A stretch of DNA of 64,000 nt from Embiotoca jacksoni. Lineage: Eukaryota > Chordata > Actinopteri > Embiotocidae. The stretch is taken from positions 17,832,585-17,896,584 of the forward strand of contig JAKOON010000012.1 in assembly GCA_022577435.1 (NCBI GenBank). The letters run 5' to 3'. Of this stretch, positions 1-11,896 are shown piece after piece. The translations under genes were made by a program, and so were the position numbers. The notes below the pieces were generated by a model. It had not been told where the DNA came from, did not search any database, and saw only the letters and a list, made by a program, of their open reading frames with translations. Every line of letters starts with the position of its first letter. Position 1 is the stretch's first letter.

Positions 1-571
1 GGACAGATCCATTAGTTGGTTTCTCCATGAATATTGTTTCTGTAAACTCTGATATTAAAACCTGATTGCATGAAAAACATGCCAAAAGGAGAGCATTAGC
101 CAGCCATGTTGCAGAGCAGTCAGAGTCTCTTGCACTTGTGAGAGGAGGGAGTGGTGCTGCATCCTCCTGTTTGGTCCCATTTCTCTCTCTGCCTTTGTAT
201 GTGAGTTTGACAGAGACAGTGCAGGCTTTCATCAGGGTTTGACAGGGACTGAAGTGCAAGGCAAAGTAAAGTGAAGCTACAGACGACAGACAAAAGGGCT
301 CAGCCTCAGCAGAGTAGCACAGAGATGTGTGGAAAAAAGCACTGAGGCTATTATTTCATTAGTAAAGTACACGTCCGCTGTATGCTCACTGGAAATTTGA
401 TTAAACATTAAAAATATGCATAGACAAACTTCAGTTCTTTTAAACTTGTGATTTTAATCAGGCCAAAGAAATTACCATAATAAACTGTATATTCAAAAAA
501 ACAGACAACATCCAGTTCAAAGTGAACCGCATAATTCATTTAATACTTTTGTTCCCCTTTGTGGTCCACAG
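1..571 (+). other. Intron end upstream of the first exon seen
   Basis: Non-coding. It ends in a pyrimidine-rich tract and acceptor (ttgtggtccacag). I see no further exon, repeat or motif in it. Confidence 0.8.
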
Positions 572-1512
572 GAAACGAAGCCCATCTGCATCCAGGGATC
601 CAAACCAAAAATACGACCAAAGGGAGGGGGGTGACCACTCACAGTATGCCCCGACGGACGGCGGCATGCCCAGATCACCGTCCGACTATGGGGATGGGGA
701 CCCTCGGCGGGCTCCGCGGGGCCCACACATGTACCCAGATGTGGAAGCAGCGCGGATGGGCTACCGGGACCGGCGGGGCCCCGGACGCTGGCACTCCCAG
801 GAATACCCGCTTGACCAGGAGCTAGATGGACCGCCCAGCGAGTACGACATCCAGCGGCAGCGCCAGGAGGAGTTCCAGGCCCGCTACCGCAGCGACCCCA
901 ACCTGGCACGCTACCCTGTCAAACCGCAGCCCTACGAGGAGCAGATGAGGATGCACGCTGAGGTGGGAAGGCTGAGGCACGAGCGTCGACACAGTGATGT
1001 CTCCCTGGCTTACACGGAGCAGGATGACCCCGGCCCCATCCGGCTGTCCCGTCAGCATCTCACCGAGCGCCGGCCGCCGATGGTGGGACAGCGCTCCTAC
1101 TCTGTCGACCGCTCCTCCCCGGGGCCCATGGGCCCAGGCCTCGGAGGCCACAGAACATCCAACCACAGCCCCCCAACGCCTCACCGCAGCCCTGTGCTGG
1201 GTGACCGGTCAGGGGACCTGCGGAGAGGAGACCTGGGGGATCCCATGAGGAGGCAGCAGCACCACCTGGACCCCAGTTCGGCTGTCCGCAAGACAAAGAG
1301 GGAGAAGATGGAGAGCATGTTGAGGAACGACTCTCTGAGCTCAGACCAGTCAGAGTCGGTGCGCCCGCCACCCCCCAAGCCCCACAAAACCAAAAAGGGA
1401 GGGAAGATGCGGCAGGTGTCACTGAGCAGCTCAGAGGAAGAGCTGGCCACCACGCCGGAGTACACCAGCTGTGAGGACGTGGAGATAGAGAGTGAGTCAG
1501 TCAGTGAAAAAG
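572..1512 (+). CDS. rims2: rims2 large linker exon between zinc finger and PDZ
   Basis: This is the largest coding block, 941 nt: 313 whole codons plus a split codon at each end. It encodes the disordered RIM linker between the N-terminal zinc finger (outside the window) and the PDZ domain. Landmarks in order are RKRSPSASRDP, PRSPSDYGD, YRSDPNLARYPVKPQP, HERRHSDVSLAY, HHLDPSSAVRKTKREKM, RNDSLSSDQSESVRPPPP, KMRQVSLSSSEEELATTPE and ESESVSEK. They are nearly colinear with mammalian RIM2 as I recall it. The segment before HHLDPSS is more GC-rich and Gly/Pro-rich than the mammalian version. The acceptor is ccacag and the donor AG|GTAGGA. It ends after base 1 of a codon, so the next exon must supply two bases. 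Confidence 0.95.
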
Positions 1513-2562
1513 GTAGGAGCCACCACACCACCAGCCTCCTTGTCTGCTGCTACTTTACCTCTGCATACAGGCTTATTCAGCATTACTCGATATGGTTATC
1601 AAAGCTTCTCAGATGATTTTTGTGCAATCATAGTCAGCCTTCTTTCTTATTATTGACACAATATTGTTGTTAGAAAGACAGATTTCCTCTGATTGCAATT
1701 TGATTATTGTTTTTGTCTCATGTTGATACTGATTTTTTTGACTCAGATACTGTTTAACCTTCAGACTCCCCAGTCCGCAGTCTATGTATGTGCTTTGTGT
1801 ATTTATGTGTAGGGCTCATTACTTTCAGTTTAAAAAACATTTAAAGTTATCTGCGTTTATTTATATGATTTTATCTAGTTTTATTTTAGTTAAACACTCC
1901 GTTAAAAACATGAATAATATAAATACATATTCAGAAAAAGATATCTTTTTATGCATGAATTTTTTTGATTCTTAAAAATGACAGGTAGAGCACACAGTAA
2001 TAGGCAGTGTATAGTGTAAGTACAGTGTAATAATCAGCATTTTGTTTTCAGTAATTATCAATTGTGAACTTCTTAAAAGGTTTGTTTTTATTCTTTTTAT
2101 GACTTTTTTTTTTTTTATTTTTTTTTTTTAGCAGAAGACACAACAACCTTTGCATGTGTCGCAGTTACACTGATTTATATCTATAAAATTGCTCTTTTTC
2201 AGTAAACATCTATAAAAACTGAAAATGATGAGCCTGATGTTTGTGCGAAGCCCTGCTGCGTTTTCTGTTTGTCATTAATGAATCTACTCTAACAGCTCCC
2301 GTGCCTTTGAGGAGGAGGCTTGTGCCTTCATGAGCCAGCCAGATATGTTTCAGTGTGGATGTGTGTTTATGTGTGTGGCTGTGATTTGAAATGAATGTAG
2401 CGCTGCTGCCTTCGAGGCTCTCTTCTTCTGGCCCACTTTGCCAGGTCCCACACCAGCTGTTTCACATGATCTGATGGACAGTGTTACATAACGACAGGCA
2501 GAGGGAGACAGTCAGAGGGCAGGGGTGGGGGTGTCGACACAAAACAGAAAACAGAAGTGGAC

Positions 2563-2596
<34 letters not shown>

Positions 2597-2597
2597 T
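2563..2597. repeat. (TCAA)n microsatellite
   Basis: About eight to nine perfect tetranucleotide copies inside the large intron. Confidence 0.95.
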
Positions 2598-4532
2598 AAA
2601 TGTTAAAGTTGGATACAAAGCAAAACAACCAAACCATATAATTATAAAACATCACTTAAAAGCCGGACTGAAAAAGTTTTTAGTTCTACTTTTAAAGATA
2701 ATATTTTCAGCCCTTGTCAGATTCTCTGTCAGGTTTTTTCCGGCGGTTTGGAATGCAAATGTTTTTAGAAATTTCATCTCCAAATATTAAATGCTAAAAG
2801 AGAAGAACCGGTGAATCTTCCTGCCTCATAAGCCAGTAGCATTTCTGAGAGGTAGTCTGGTGGAAAGCAACACATATTGCCATATAAACTATTATAAGAA
2901 TTATAAATTCAAAACAAAAACTTATCAGGTAACCAGTGTAAAGACTTTATAATGGCTGTAATGTGCGCTCTTCTTTTGGTCTCTCTTCTCTCGTGCAGCA
3001 GAATTTTTTATTTATTGTCGCAGATGTGTTTTATTCTGTGGTACACCAGAAAAGAGAGCATTACAGCCATCTGACCAGCTGGTTATAAAAGCGTGCATCA
3101 TCTCTGTGTTTCTTGGAGAGCGATACCAAATGTCCTTCACCTGTTTATAGACACAAGCACACGTGCCCAAGTGTGTAAACACATTCCAGCAAGCAAACAG
3201 TCCGAGTAACTGAAATAAACGCCACTTTGAATAGAATCAACATCAAAAGCAGTTGTTCAGGCTGTTAGTTTCTCCACCTGGTTGACAGTTGTCGTAATTG
3301 CAAATTGATTTTGTTGTCAAACCTGTAATTACGGAGGCATTTACTTCCCAAATGTTAAAAGTACCAAAGAGAAAAGAGGGAGGAGAAGCCGTTGGCAAAC
3401 AGAGGGATGAAAAAGTACAGTTGCACAGTTTGCTTTTGTCAGTGACACCAGACCAAAGCGCCTGCCACATGCTAGAAATGTTTAATCTAGAGGAGAGTAG
3501 AGAAATTGAGTTGGTCTACTCTGTTATGTAACTGTTCTCCACACTGAGAGAAGCAGCCCTGCACCAGCATTACATTATTGATGTGGGAGTTCCCAGGTTC
3601 CCAGGTAGCCATGGAACAAAAATAGGGAGAAAGTGGGCTGTTTGGAGGGTCACAGTTTCTGTTGTTTCTGTCTGCGTCTGTCTGCCTCCTCCACAGGTCA
3701 GCCTGTGTGGGAAAGAGAAGAAAAACAAAGGACAAAGCTGAACTGTTGACCTGAATCAGTATAGTTCTCCAGGCTGGGTACAGTACATCCTCAGACAGAT
3801 GATTGTGTGGCGCTATCTCTGGTCTTTATTTACTTCTAATTGGTAGTTTCATTAATTCATGACATAATTAAGGCTGCTGTGATTCAGTGCATGCAGGGAG
3901 TCTGATAAATGGTTCAGAAAATTCTACTGAACCATCTATTTTAAACCGAGTGTCCTTGTTGTCAAAGTAGACTTAATTATGGGATAGACAGAGGCGGGAT
4001 TCAAACTAAAGGGCCCAGATTTGGACATGTGACTTAAAAATGTAAACCACACGGTTAGGCATGCACTACCTCGATAAGTCAGTGCCTAGAATTTACCAAT
4101 GCAGTGAATTAAATGTGACTGAAGAATGCGCAGATGTGTTTCAGCTGTATCAGGTTGAGCAGGTATTCTGTACGCTCCCAAAAAGAACATCCTCACACAG
4201 TGATCATGATTGGGTCTAAAGAGCTGATACTGTAACACAATGCCAACCAAGCACTCTGTGATGTTCCACTGAAAAACAACATCAAACAGCCAGAGCAGCT
4301 ATAGAAAGAACATCAATTGTGAGACCAAGGCAGGAGAGACATTTAAAAGGGGGCAGAAATCACTTTTTGGCCACATCATCAGTCAGCATCTCGGGGACTT
4401 GTACATTCAGCTTGACTGGACGGCAAGATGGGTGCGTAACAGCAGGCTAAGCAGGGTGCATGTCATGCTCTCAAATCTTCGATACATCGAGGGGGCCTGT
4501 GAGGAGGGAGGAGGGCTTGATGGGATGAGAAT

Positions 4533-4544
4533 GGGGGGGGGGGG
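4533..4544. repeat. G12 homopolymer
   Basis: Twelve consecutive G within a purine-rich stretch (about 4500-4580) of the large intron. Confidence 0.9.
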
Positions 4545-6305
4545 CAGTCCAAGAGAAGGAGGAGACTGGAGGAGAGAGGGTGTGCCAGCTGTAATGGGCC
4601 TGAGTCTGTCTGTGAGACTGATTTATCGTGATGGTCCTCTGCCTGTGTTTTCCTCTTTATCGATTCCCCTGACATGCAGTCTCATAATAGTGCCGAACAC
4701 ACAGAAAAGGAGAGGATGGCTGGCTAACTACAGCAGACGGGTGGACATTGTGTAGTGACAACCTAAGTTACATCCTCATTAATGGCTGTTGGGATGAGTT
4801 TTTGCACCTCAGTAAGTCTGTTGGGTTTGTGGTCTGTGCACTCATGCTAGGTCTTAGAAAGATAGTCTTATCAGTTTAGCTTTTTATACCTGGATAATAT
4901 TGGTGTATTTTGTGATAACAGGAGGTAGTTGGGTCTTTTATATCAGAATAAAACTTCAAGTGTTACGGTCTGCCTTCGCCAGGGGTTTAACATGATACTG
5001 TATCACCTTCCTAGCATGGCGACTATGTTTAAACATACACACTGTTACACCCGTGCCTCTTTTCCGCTCTCACCCCTTGAATTGTAGTAAAAACAGCATC
5101 AATAATTAATGATCCAATTAATAGTTTACACTGGTTTTTATTGAGCCGTCAAAGTGATGGAGAGCCTGCTAGTGGTGAACTCCGCCACTGCCTGCGCTCT
5201 GCCTTCGACCTGAATCAGCACATTGTGGGGCCTCAGAGCCGGGGTGAAGCGGCCGGGCCGGGCCGGGCGCAGACTGCTGATGCTCACAATTTATGGCCGT
5301 GATGAGTTTCCTGCTCCCTGAAAAACCACACAGTTCCCTTGCTGGGGATCAGTGCCCAATTATGGCGTGCCACTGTTAATAAAGTTTTTGGGGAAAGAAA
5401 GGGGGAAAGGCTGGACGTGCCTCCATGCTGGCAAAGTCGTTTTCACAAACGTTGAAGGTGGGCTGGGGAGGGGGCTGCTGAAGGTGGAGGTGAAATTATA
5501 ACTGATATAACCTTGAAATAAACCTGTAAGTCTAAATCTATAGGTCCAAATAAAACAGATAAACACAAAGCTCAACACACGGTTATTTCGTTTCTTAAAT
5601 GCTGGCCTGAAGCTGTTTGGACTGTTATGACCACATTATGCAAGTGACTTGTTCAGTGAGAGTGAATACCACACCGAGCTGTGCTCCGGTGTTCGGCTGC
5701 TGACAGAACAGCAGCTGGAAGGCAAAGGGGGTAATCACTGTTGTCAGCTGTTGGTTAGAAGGCCACGGAGGCCACAGCCTGTCTGGGGACATCCATAATG
5801 TTTTATCACACCGCATAACTGTGTACAGTAAATAGTTTTAGCACTCTCTGAGACTGATGGATGCAGAGTGATAGCAAAGGGAACGGGACAAGGAGAAAAG
5901 TTTGGTTGTTTGGCTTGAACTGACCTTGCAGCTCCATCGCAACTTTGAAGAAAATTGTGTTGAAATCTTGGAGAGCTTTTTACTCAAATACGGATTATGG
6001 TGTTAAGTATTTGTTAAAACACAACATCAAAATAACAACAGATAGTGAAGATAGTTCATTTCAGGATCATCTTATATAATTGGTGCGATCTAATAATGCA
6101 ATAATATCCGATAATAGTGCATTGTAAAGAATACAAATTTGTGACCTCTGAAAAAAATATTTAAAAAGCTATAGGTCCTAATTTTATAAAACAACACTGC
6201 TAAAAATTGTACCAAACATTTTCAAGAGTGACACAAAGTCTGGCTTTGTTAAAAGACAGTTTCAGTCTTAAGTTTTATTCTCATAGTTTTGGATATCATT
6301 ATGAA

Positions 6306-6645
6306 ATAGATAGATAGTTACTTTATTAATCCCACAAGGGGAATTTTTTTTTCACTACAGCAGCATTATAGGTACAGGAAGCAATAAAACAACAGTAAAA
6401 AATATTAAATATAAAAATGCACGTTATATACAATAAAATAGAATAAAAATAAGTAGAATAATTAAATTAAATTAAAACTAACTAAACAATAGTGCAAAGA
6501 TTTAAACAAACAAGAAAACAGACAACCAACGGTGTTATTGTTGTGTGATGGATTTTGCCAGAGGTGAGTTATTGTACAGTCTTTTTGCAGTGGGCAGGAA
6601 CGATCTCCTGTATCTGTCCTTGTGACAGCGGAGCTGGAGGAGTCA
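6306..6645 (-). mobile_element. LINE-type retrotransposon 3' fragment (fish 'tttattaatccc' tail)
   Basis: The sequence agatagatagttactttattaat, followed by cccacaaggggaattt, is the reverse complement of a very common fish non-LTR retrotransposon 3' end, with a short ATCT-type tail. About 250 bases later, gcagtgggcaggaacgatctcctgt matches the inner part of the same family as I remember it (Rex/Rex1-like; family name uncertain). The intervening sequence is A-rich and degraded. Only the 3' end remains, so the copy is dead. Confidence 0.6.
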
Positions 6646-8853
6646 ATAATTTCATTGCTAAAAATAAATCAGGTAGATTAAAAAACATGACTGCTCAAAC
6701 AAACCTATAATGTAGCCAGAACTGGGTCGCTATGACTTAGCAGTATTTTACATTAATTGTTGGGTTGGTGGTTCAAACTCCGGCCCGTCCTGTCCAGTGG
6801 CAGGCGGGTGCATTGTGACATTTCTGGCTATATTTATTCACACTGATGCTATCTTTATACTGCAGTCCTCTTCCATTTAGTTTTTTTTTCTATACTGAAA
6901 ATCCTCTTTACCCTCGTACGCTCCAGCTCCCCCATCTCCTCCTCCTCCTCCTCCACCACATCCAGAAGCATAGGCAGTCTATTTTTATGCCTTTCCGTCA
7001 GAGTTCCCTGATTTCCTTGAGATTGAATCCTCAGCCAGATAATGCTTGAAGGAGGCCTGTCCTCTATAGATCCATTAGGTTCTACAGCTCTTTGCAGGGG
7101 CAGTGAAGTGTGTGAAATGTGATGTATATGGTCCAAGGGTGGCACAAGTGCAGTGTTTTCAGATGACCTTACCCGTACCTGCGGCTCTATGGTTTACTAC
7201 GGACTACATACTGTACATTCATGCAGGCACACAAGTATACCAACAGCAGCACGTGTACAAGTGAAAGACAGCCGTTTGATGAACGCCAGTCAGTTAATTA
7301 AGTATTGTTTAAAAGACCCCATCTCACCCTGTATATGCTTTAATAAGAACACGTTCTTTTTCACTTCTTAATTCCCTTCATTTTTGACTTGTAAGTGAAT
7401 AACATTTAGAACTGTAAATACCCGTTGCATCTTTATATTGTGATGTTGAAAGTTTCAGATGAAGGTCTCTGGACGGAGAGGTGACCAGTTTCTCAGCAGT
7501 ATTTTACTGATGATCCAAAAAAAAATCTCTTGAATAAGATTTTCTTTTCTCCAACTTTGAACTTCCAGTCCTGCTAAACTCCATACTGCTCTCCACTAAG
7601 AATCTTAGCACCACCTTTGGATTCAATATTTTTCACTCTTTTGAATTAGCGTGGATTTTTAAGCTTCCTAATCAAATCGAAAGTATTCATCAACTCGCTG
7701 CAGTGTGCATCAACAGAGGGGAACAGGCCAAATCCTGTAGGATGACAGACAGATTTCCATTAGATGAAAAACACTGAGTTATTGTTTGAGGTGTTGTTGT
7801 TTTTTGTCTCATGAGAAAATCGTGTCTTCTCTGTTTCTTTTGATGGCAGCATCACATCTTCACCAAGAGAAAAGGTTATAGGTCTTTATTCTCTTATTCT
7901 CACCCTATTCGTGCTTTTTCTCTTGTAAAAATATGAAATAGAATAAAAATGGCTTCAGAAACCTCCATCCTGTAACATCATCGTAGTCACTGGCCTGTCT
8001 TTTTCCAGGCTGCATGTCCACTGATACTATACCACAGAAGTTGTAATCAGAGCCTCATCTTTAAAACCTCTCCCTGGTGCACTTTAGATTGAGGTCAGTT
8101 AAGGCTGTGTGGCACTGCAATCTGAATCCCCAGTTAAACACATTAGAGATCAGCCCTGCTCTCTCCCACAGATGCAGCCACGACAGGATAAGATAGCAGC
8201 ATGCTAACTTTGTTTCAACAAAATGTGCGTTGTTGTCTGCTGATGTCAAATAAGAGTCCAGCCAAAAAGTTTCTGAAGAATGTAGATGAAAATCAAACAG
8301 GGAGGATGTTTGTGTAGTAAGAGGGCAGGTTATCAGTCTTGTTTTTGAAGCTTTACTCCTCTCTGTTTGACTTTTCATGATACAGAAGCTTTGAAGAAGA
8401 AGGTTTGAAGCACAGTGTCAAATAATGCAGTAACGATGAGGTTCACGAGTTTACCTTTTGTGTTGAGCCAAACAGATTTGGATGCACAAAATCTTATCTT
8501 GTGATCAGTTCAGATAGTAGATGATGGACAAAACAACAGTCATGCTATCTTTTCCCCCGTAGCTTGGAGATTTTAATGTTTTAATATTAAAACTCCAGCT
8601 GCAAATTTGCCAAAAACCCAGATACTGTAAAATATAAAACTTTGTTTGACGACTCATAGCCAGTATCTTGTGAAAGTGGTACTGCTGTTTGAATTTTCTC
8701 AAAGTTAAGACCACATTTTCCAAATCAACCTCATTTCTTGACAATATTCAGAAGGTAACGTAGCTCCTTTCCCCTCCTCTTCATCACCACACTGCATTTA
8801 TTATGACGAACAAGATGTGTTGAGGGACATTGATGAATGGATTGAAATGATGG

Positions 8854-9092
8854 TAAATAGTCTGAACTTTATCACCTTTGCTGTCTCAGAGGGCTTTACA
8901 CTGTTTCCCATCCACCCATTCACACACACACACTTATAGCATGCAAAGCGTTCACCTGCCACCAGGACCAACTTGGAGTTCAGTGTCCTGCCTAAAGACA
9001 CTTTGACCTATGAAGAGGAGGAACTGGGGATTGAACCATCAACCTTATGATTAGCGGGAAACCTGCGCTACCATCTGAGCCACAGTCACCTC
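8854..9092 (-). mobile_element. tRNA-derived SINE-like element
   Basis: Read on the minus strand, the element starts tggctcagatggtagcgc, an A-box-like tRNA start. It then has ggttcaatcccc, a B-box-like motif, about 40 bases later. A tail follows with the fish-typical gacactgaactccaagttgg and a short GT stretch. The two RNA polymerase III box motifs at tRNA-like spacing, without a foldable tRNA, support a SINE. It is diverged and presumably inactive. Confidence 0.65.
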
Positions 9093-9530
9093 CTGAAAAA
9101 AAACTTTCCTTCTTTCAAAGCAATATTCTTAGGTAATGTGAAGCAGTCCAACATATTTCGTCATCACAAATTTCAAATGCAGCACTGAAGCCAGCTGAGG
9201 TCAGAAAATTCTCCAAATATGTAACACCTACACTTGTTGCAACATTAAAAGAGGCTGATTTCTGCTGCTGTCAGTGATGAGTTTCCATGTTCTCAGCATC
9301 TCTACAAGGCTCGTCCTTGTATGTGCTGGTGGAACGCATACAAGACTTTTTTTTAAAGAGCTCTGAATTGTCTTTAGGTTTGACTGCAGCTGTCTTGTCA
9401 GCCCGGTGTTGAGATGGTCCAGTCAGCTTTGAGCATTCCTGCATTATTACCTGAGCTGCATCTTTCTTTCTCCGCAGGACTCTTAGCGTTGCACATGACG
9501 ATCACCTTATCAGTTCGGGCAGTATGTGAG

Positions 9531-9793
<263 letters not shown>

Positions 9794-9885
9794 TAATGTC
9801 TGTATGTTGTGCACTGTGGTGTCCTCACTTGTCCCTCTCGCTGTCCTCTCTCGTGTATGTGCGCCCCCTCCCCCCCACCTTACAG

Positions 9886-9953
9886 GAGATTTGGATGGCC
9901 ATTGGTGGGACCATGCGTCATGGCATAGCAGCGAGGCTTCCCCAATGTCTTTG
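9886..9953 (+). CDS. rims2: rims2 alternative exon, GDLD...WHSSEASPMSL
   Basis: A 68-nt exon: two bases complete the Gly codon left by the linker exon, then 22 codons read DLDGHWWDHASWHSSEASPMSL in two parts (DLDGHWWDHASW, HSSEASPMSL). As I recall it, mammalian RIM1 has GDLDYYWLDPATWHSRETSPIS at this position, directly before HPVTWQ, so this is the orthologous alternative segment. The acceptor is a long C/T tract ending ttacag and the donor is TTG|GTGAGA. It ends at a codon boundary and joins the PDZ exon at 11653 in frame. Joined to the exon at 10165 instead, it would shift the frame into a stop. It is therefore read as the alternative to that exon. Confidence 0.85.
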
Positions 9954-10164
9954 GTGAGACATGTGGAGCCCTGCCTTGACCCTCCCTACCTACCTACCTA
10001 CCTCCCTCCCCCATCTCTCTCTCCCCTCTCTCTCTGTCTCTCTCCTCCCCCATTCCCCCCATTCTCCCAGAGTCTTTTGTCATTTCATGTTTCCTTTGTT
10101 TTATTTACACCTTTGCATGTTGTTTTTTCTGTTTTTCTTTCTGTTTTTTATCCCACACTTGTAG
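9954..10164 (+). other. Short intron between the two alternative exons
   Basis: Only 211 bases, very pyrimidine-rich (runs of CCCT, CTCT and TTTC) and with no coding signal. Its short length and dense pyrimidine tracts fit competition between the two adjacent acceptors. Confidence 0.8.
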
Positions 10165-10376
10165 GGGACAGTCAAAGGGGAAAAAGAAAAACTATTGAGC
10201 AGACATTTATGTCCGAGCCGACACACACCTTATCTGAGAGGCAAAAGAAAATGGTGCGCTTTGGGGGACACTCATTTGAAGAGGACTTGGCATGGTGTGA
10301 ACCGCAGGTTAAAGACTCGGGAGTTGATACGTGCAGTAGCACTACCCTAAACGAGGAGCATAGCCATAGTGAGAAG
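10165..10376 (+). CDS. rims2: rims2 alternative exon, GDSQRGKRKTIEQ...EEHSHSEK
   Basis: A 212-nt exon: two bases completing a Gly codon, then 70 codons. It reads DSQRGKRKTIEQ, then SERQKKMVRFGGHSFEEDL, then KDSGVDTCSSTTLNEEHSHS. This is the segment directly before the PDZ domain in mammalian RIM2 as I remember it. The acceptor is cacttgtag and the donor AAG|GTACTG. It ends in phase 0 and joins HPVTWQ at 11653. It contains a basic patch (GKRK) followed by an acidic, Ser/Thr-rich end, probably unstructured. Its frame makes it exclusive with the exon at 9886. Confidence 0.92.
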
Positions 10377-11652
10377 GTACTGAGACAATCTAGCCTGCAT
10401 TTTGTTATGATTATTATTTATGACCTACCCATCCAGTCTTTGTTTGCTCTCTGTCACTAAGTGTAAATAGGTGAGATGTTTTTGGTTTTTTTTGGATTTG
10501 ATTTGACGTTGTATAAATTGATTTCTCTTGCGATTTCGTTCCTTTTTGTTCGGTTACTTTTGGCTCCACCTTTGCTCGGTGTTGCCGAAAAAAGTCTCTT
10601 GGGGACACCCTCTTTGCTTGCTACTTGTACTTGCTGTTTTGCTCCCCAAACAGAAACTACACATCTTACAGTAGAAAAAAAAAAAAAAAGTAGAGCATTG
10701 ACACACAACCTCTCTGTTTGTCATGGCACTCAGGAATGTGGGTCTCTCCTAGTTGCATGCTCGTTCTCCTCCGTATGTTGTGTTCTTGCTCTGCAGCGGT
10801 CCTGTTCAGTGCAGTAGGAACACCTTTATTCAGGCCCGTCCCTGTCACTCTGCTGCCCTTCCCCACAGCACCCAGTCCAGACAGAACCTGTCCCCCTGCC
10901 CGACTTTCCACTCACTTCTATAGCAAAACCCAAAAAGCACACCAAACAGGGAAGATTGGATTTGTTTTGCACAAAAACGTAAAACATTTGTTTTTCTTTT
11001 TTCCCTTCCACTGCCGCGTCTGTGATTTCACCCTGTCTGTGTCTCATGGCTTTCTTCTGTGCTGTCTGTTTTTCATCTTTTTTTTAACTTTAACCCGGCA
11101 CCCTGTGGTCTACTTCATTTGTTCTCGTACCATTGGTTACTTTTCACCCCCTTTTTTTCTGGTGGTTGTATGTTTGTGTGTAGTGAAGCACCGGAGCGAG
11201 ACTCCGGTCTTCCTGCTCCTGTTTGAAGAGCTGGTTTGAGGAGGAGTGTTGGGGCTGCTTGCTTTACTCTGCATGGGGCGTTGCATGTAGCTCACTTCAC
11301 CCTCTCACTGGCAGGTTCACACAAGCTCTGGAAATAGTACTTTAGACTATTGATGAGATGTATTTTGTCTTTAAAATTGTTATATATACTTTTTTTTTTC
11401 CACCAGCAGTAGCATAACAGATAATATGACACCATTCTGAATGAAAATGACTGAGCACTCTTCTATCCAAACACCAAAGCAGTCTGAATAATTGAGCAGA
11501 GTTTGTGTGAACTTTGTTCCCCAAGTGAAGTAATACGGTGCTACCCTGATGTCCCCTTTCACTGTAGACAGTTGTCTGCTTTGGTCTGAAGTGATCAAAT
11601 TCAAGTGGATGAGTTGTTAAACAAAAGGTGTGTTGTTGCTCTGACCTTGTAG
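10377..11652 (+). other. Intron, 1.3 kb
   Basis: T-rich sequence with A and T homopolymers (A run at 10676, T runs at 11080 and 11390). I see no exon or mobile element. Confidence 0.8.
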
Positions 11653-11772
11653 CACCCGGTGACGTGGCAGACGTCCAAAGATGGGGATCGCCTAATAGGG
11701 CGTATTTTGCTCAACAAGCGCATGAAAGATGGAAGCGTGCCTCGGGACTCAGGAGCTCTGCTTGGTCTGAAG
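11653..11772 (+). CDS. rims2: rims2 PDZ domain exon 1
   Basis: Exactly 40 codons, phase 0 at both ends, starting HPVTWQTSKDGDRLIGRILL. It opens the PDZ domain, which binds the C termini of ELKS/CAST and of N- and P/Q-type calcium channels at the active zone. SGALLGLK at the end is the start of the carboxylate-binding loop (the GLGF equivalent). KDGSVPRD marks RIM2 rather than RIM1. The acceptor is ccttgtag and the donor AAG|GTGAGT. A long CA tract begins 45 bases after the donor. Confidence 0.96.
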
Positions 11773-11815
11773 GTGAGTTTATATTTCCGTCTACCTGTGT
11801 GTCTGCAGGTAGGAT

Positions 11816-11896
<81 letters not shown>

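Noticed and set aside
6740..6790. Second tRNA/SINE-like B box (ggtggttcaaactccgg)
   Set aside because: Only one box is visible and no element borders could be found.
8990..9090. Functional tRNA gene on the minus strand
   Set aside because: A- and B-box-like motifs are present, but the sequence does not fold as a tRNA and continues into a SINE-type body.
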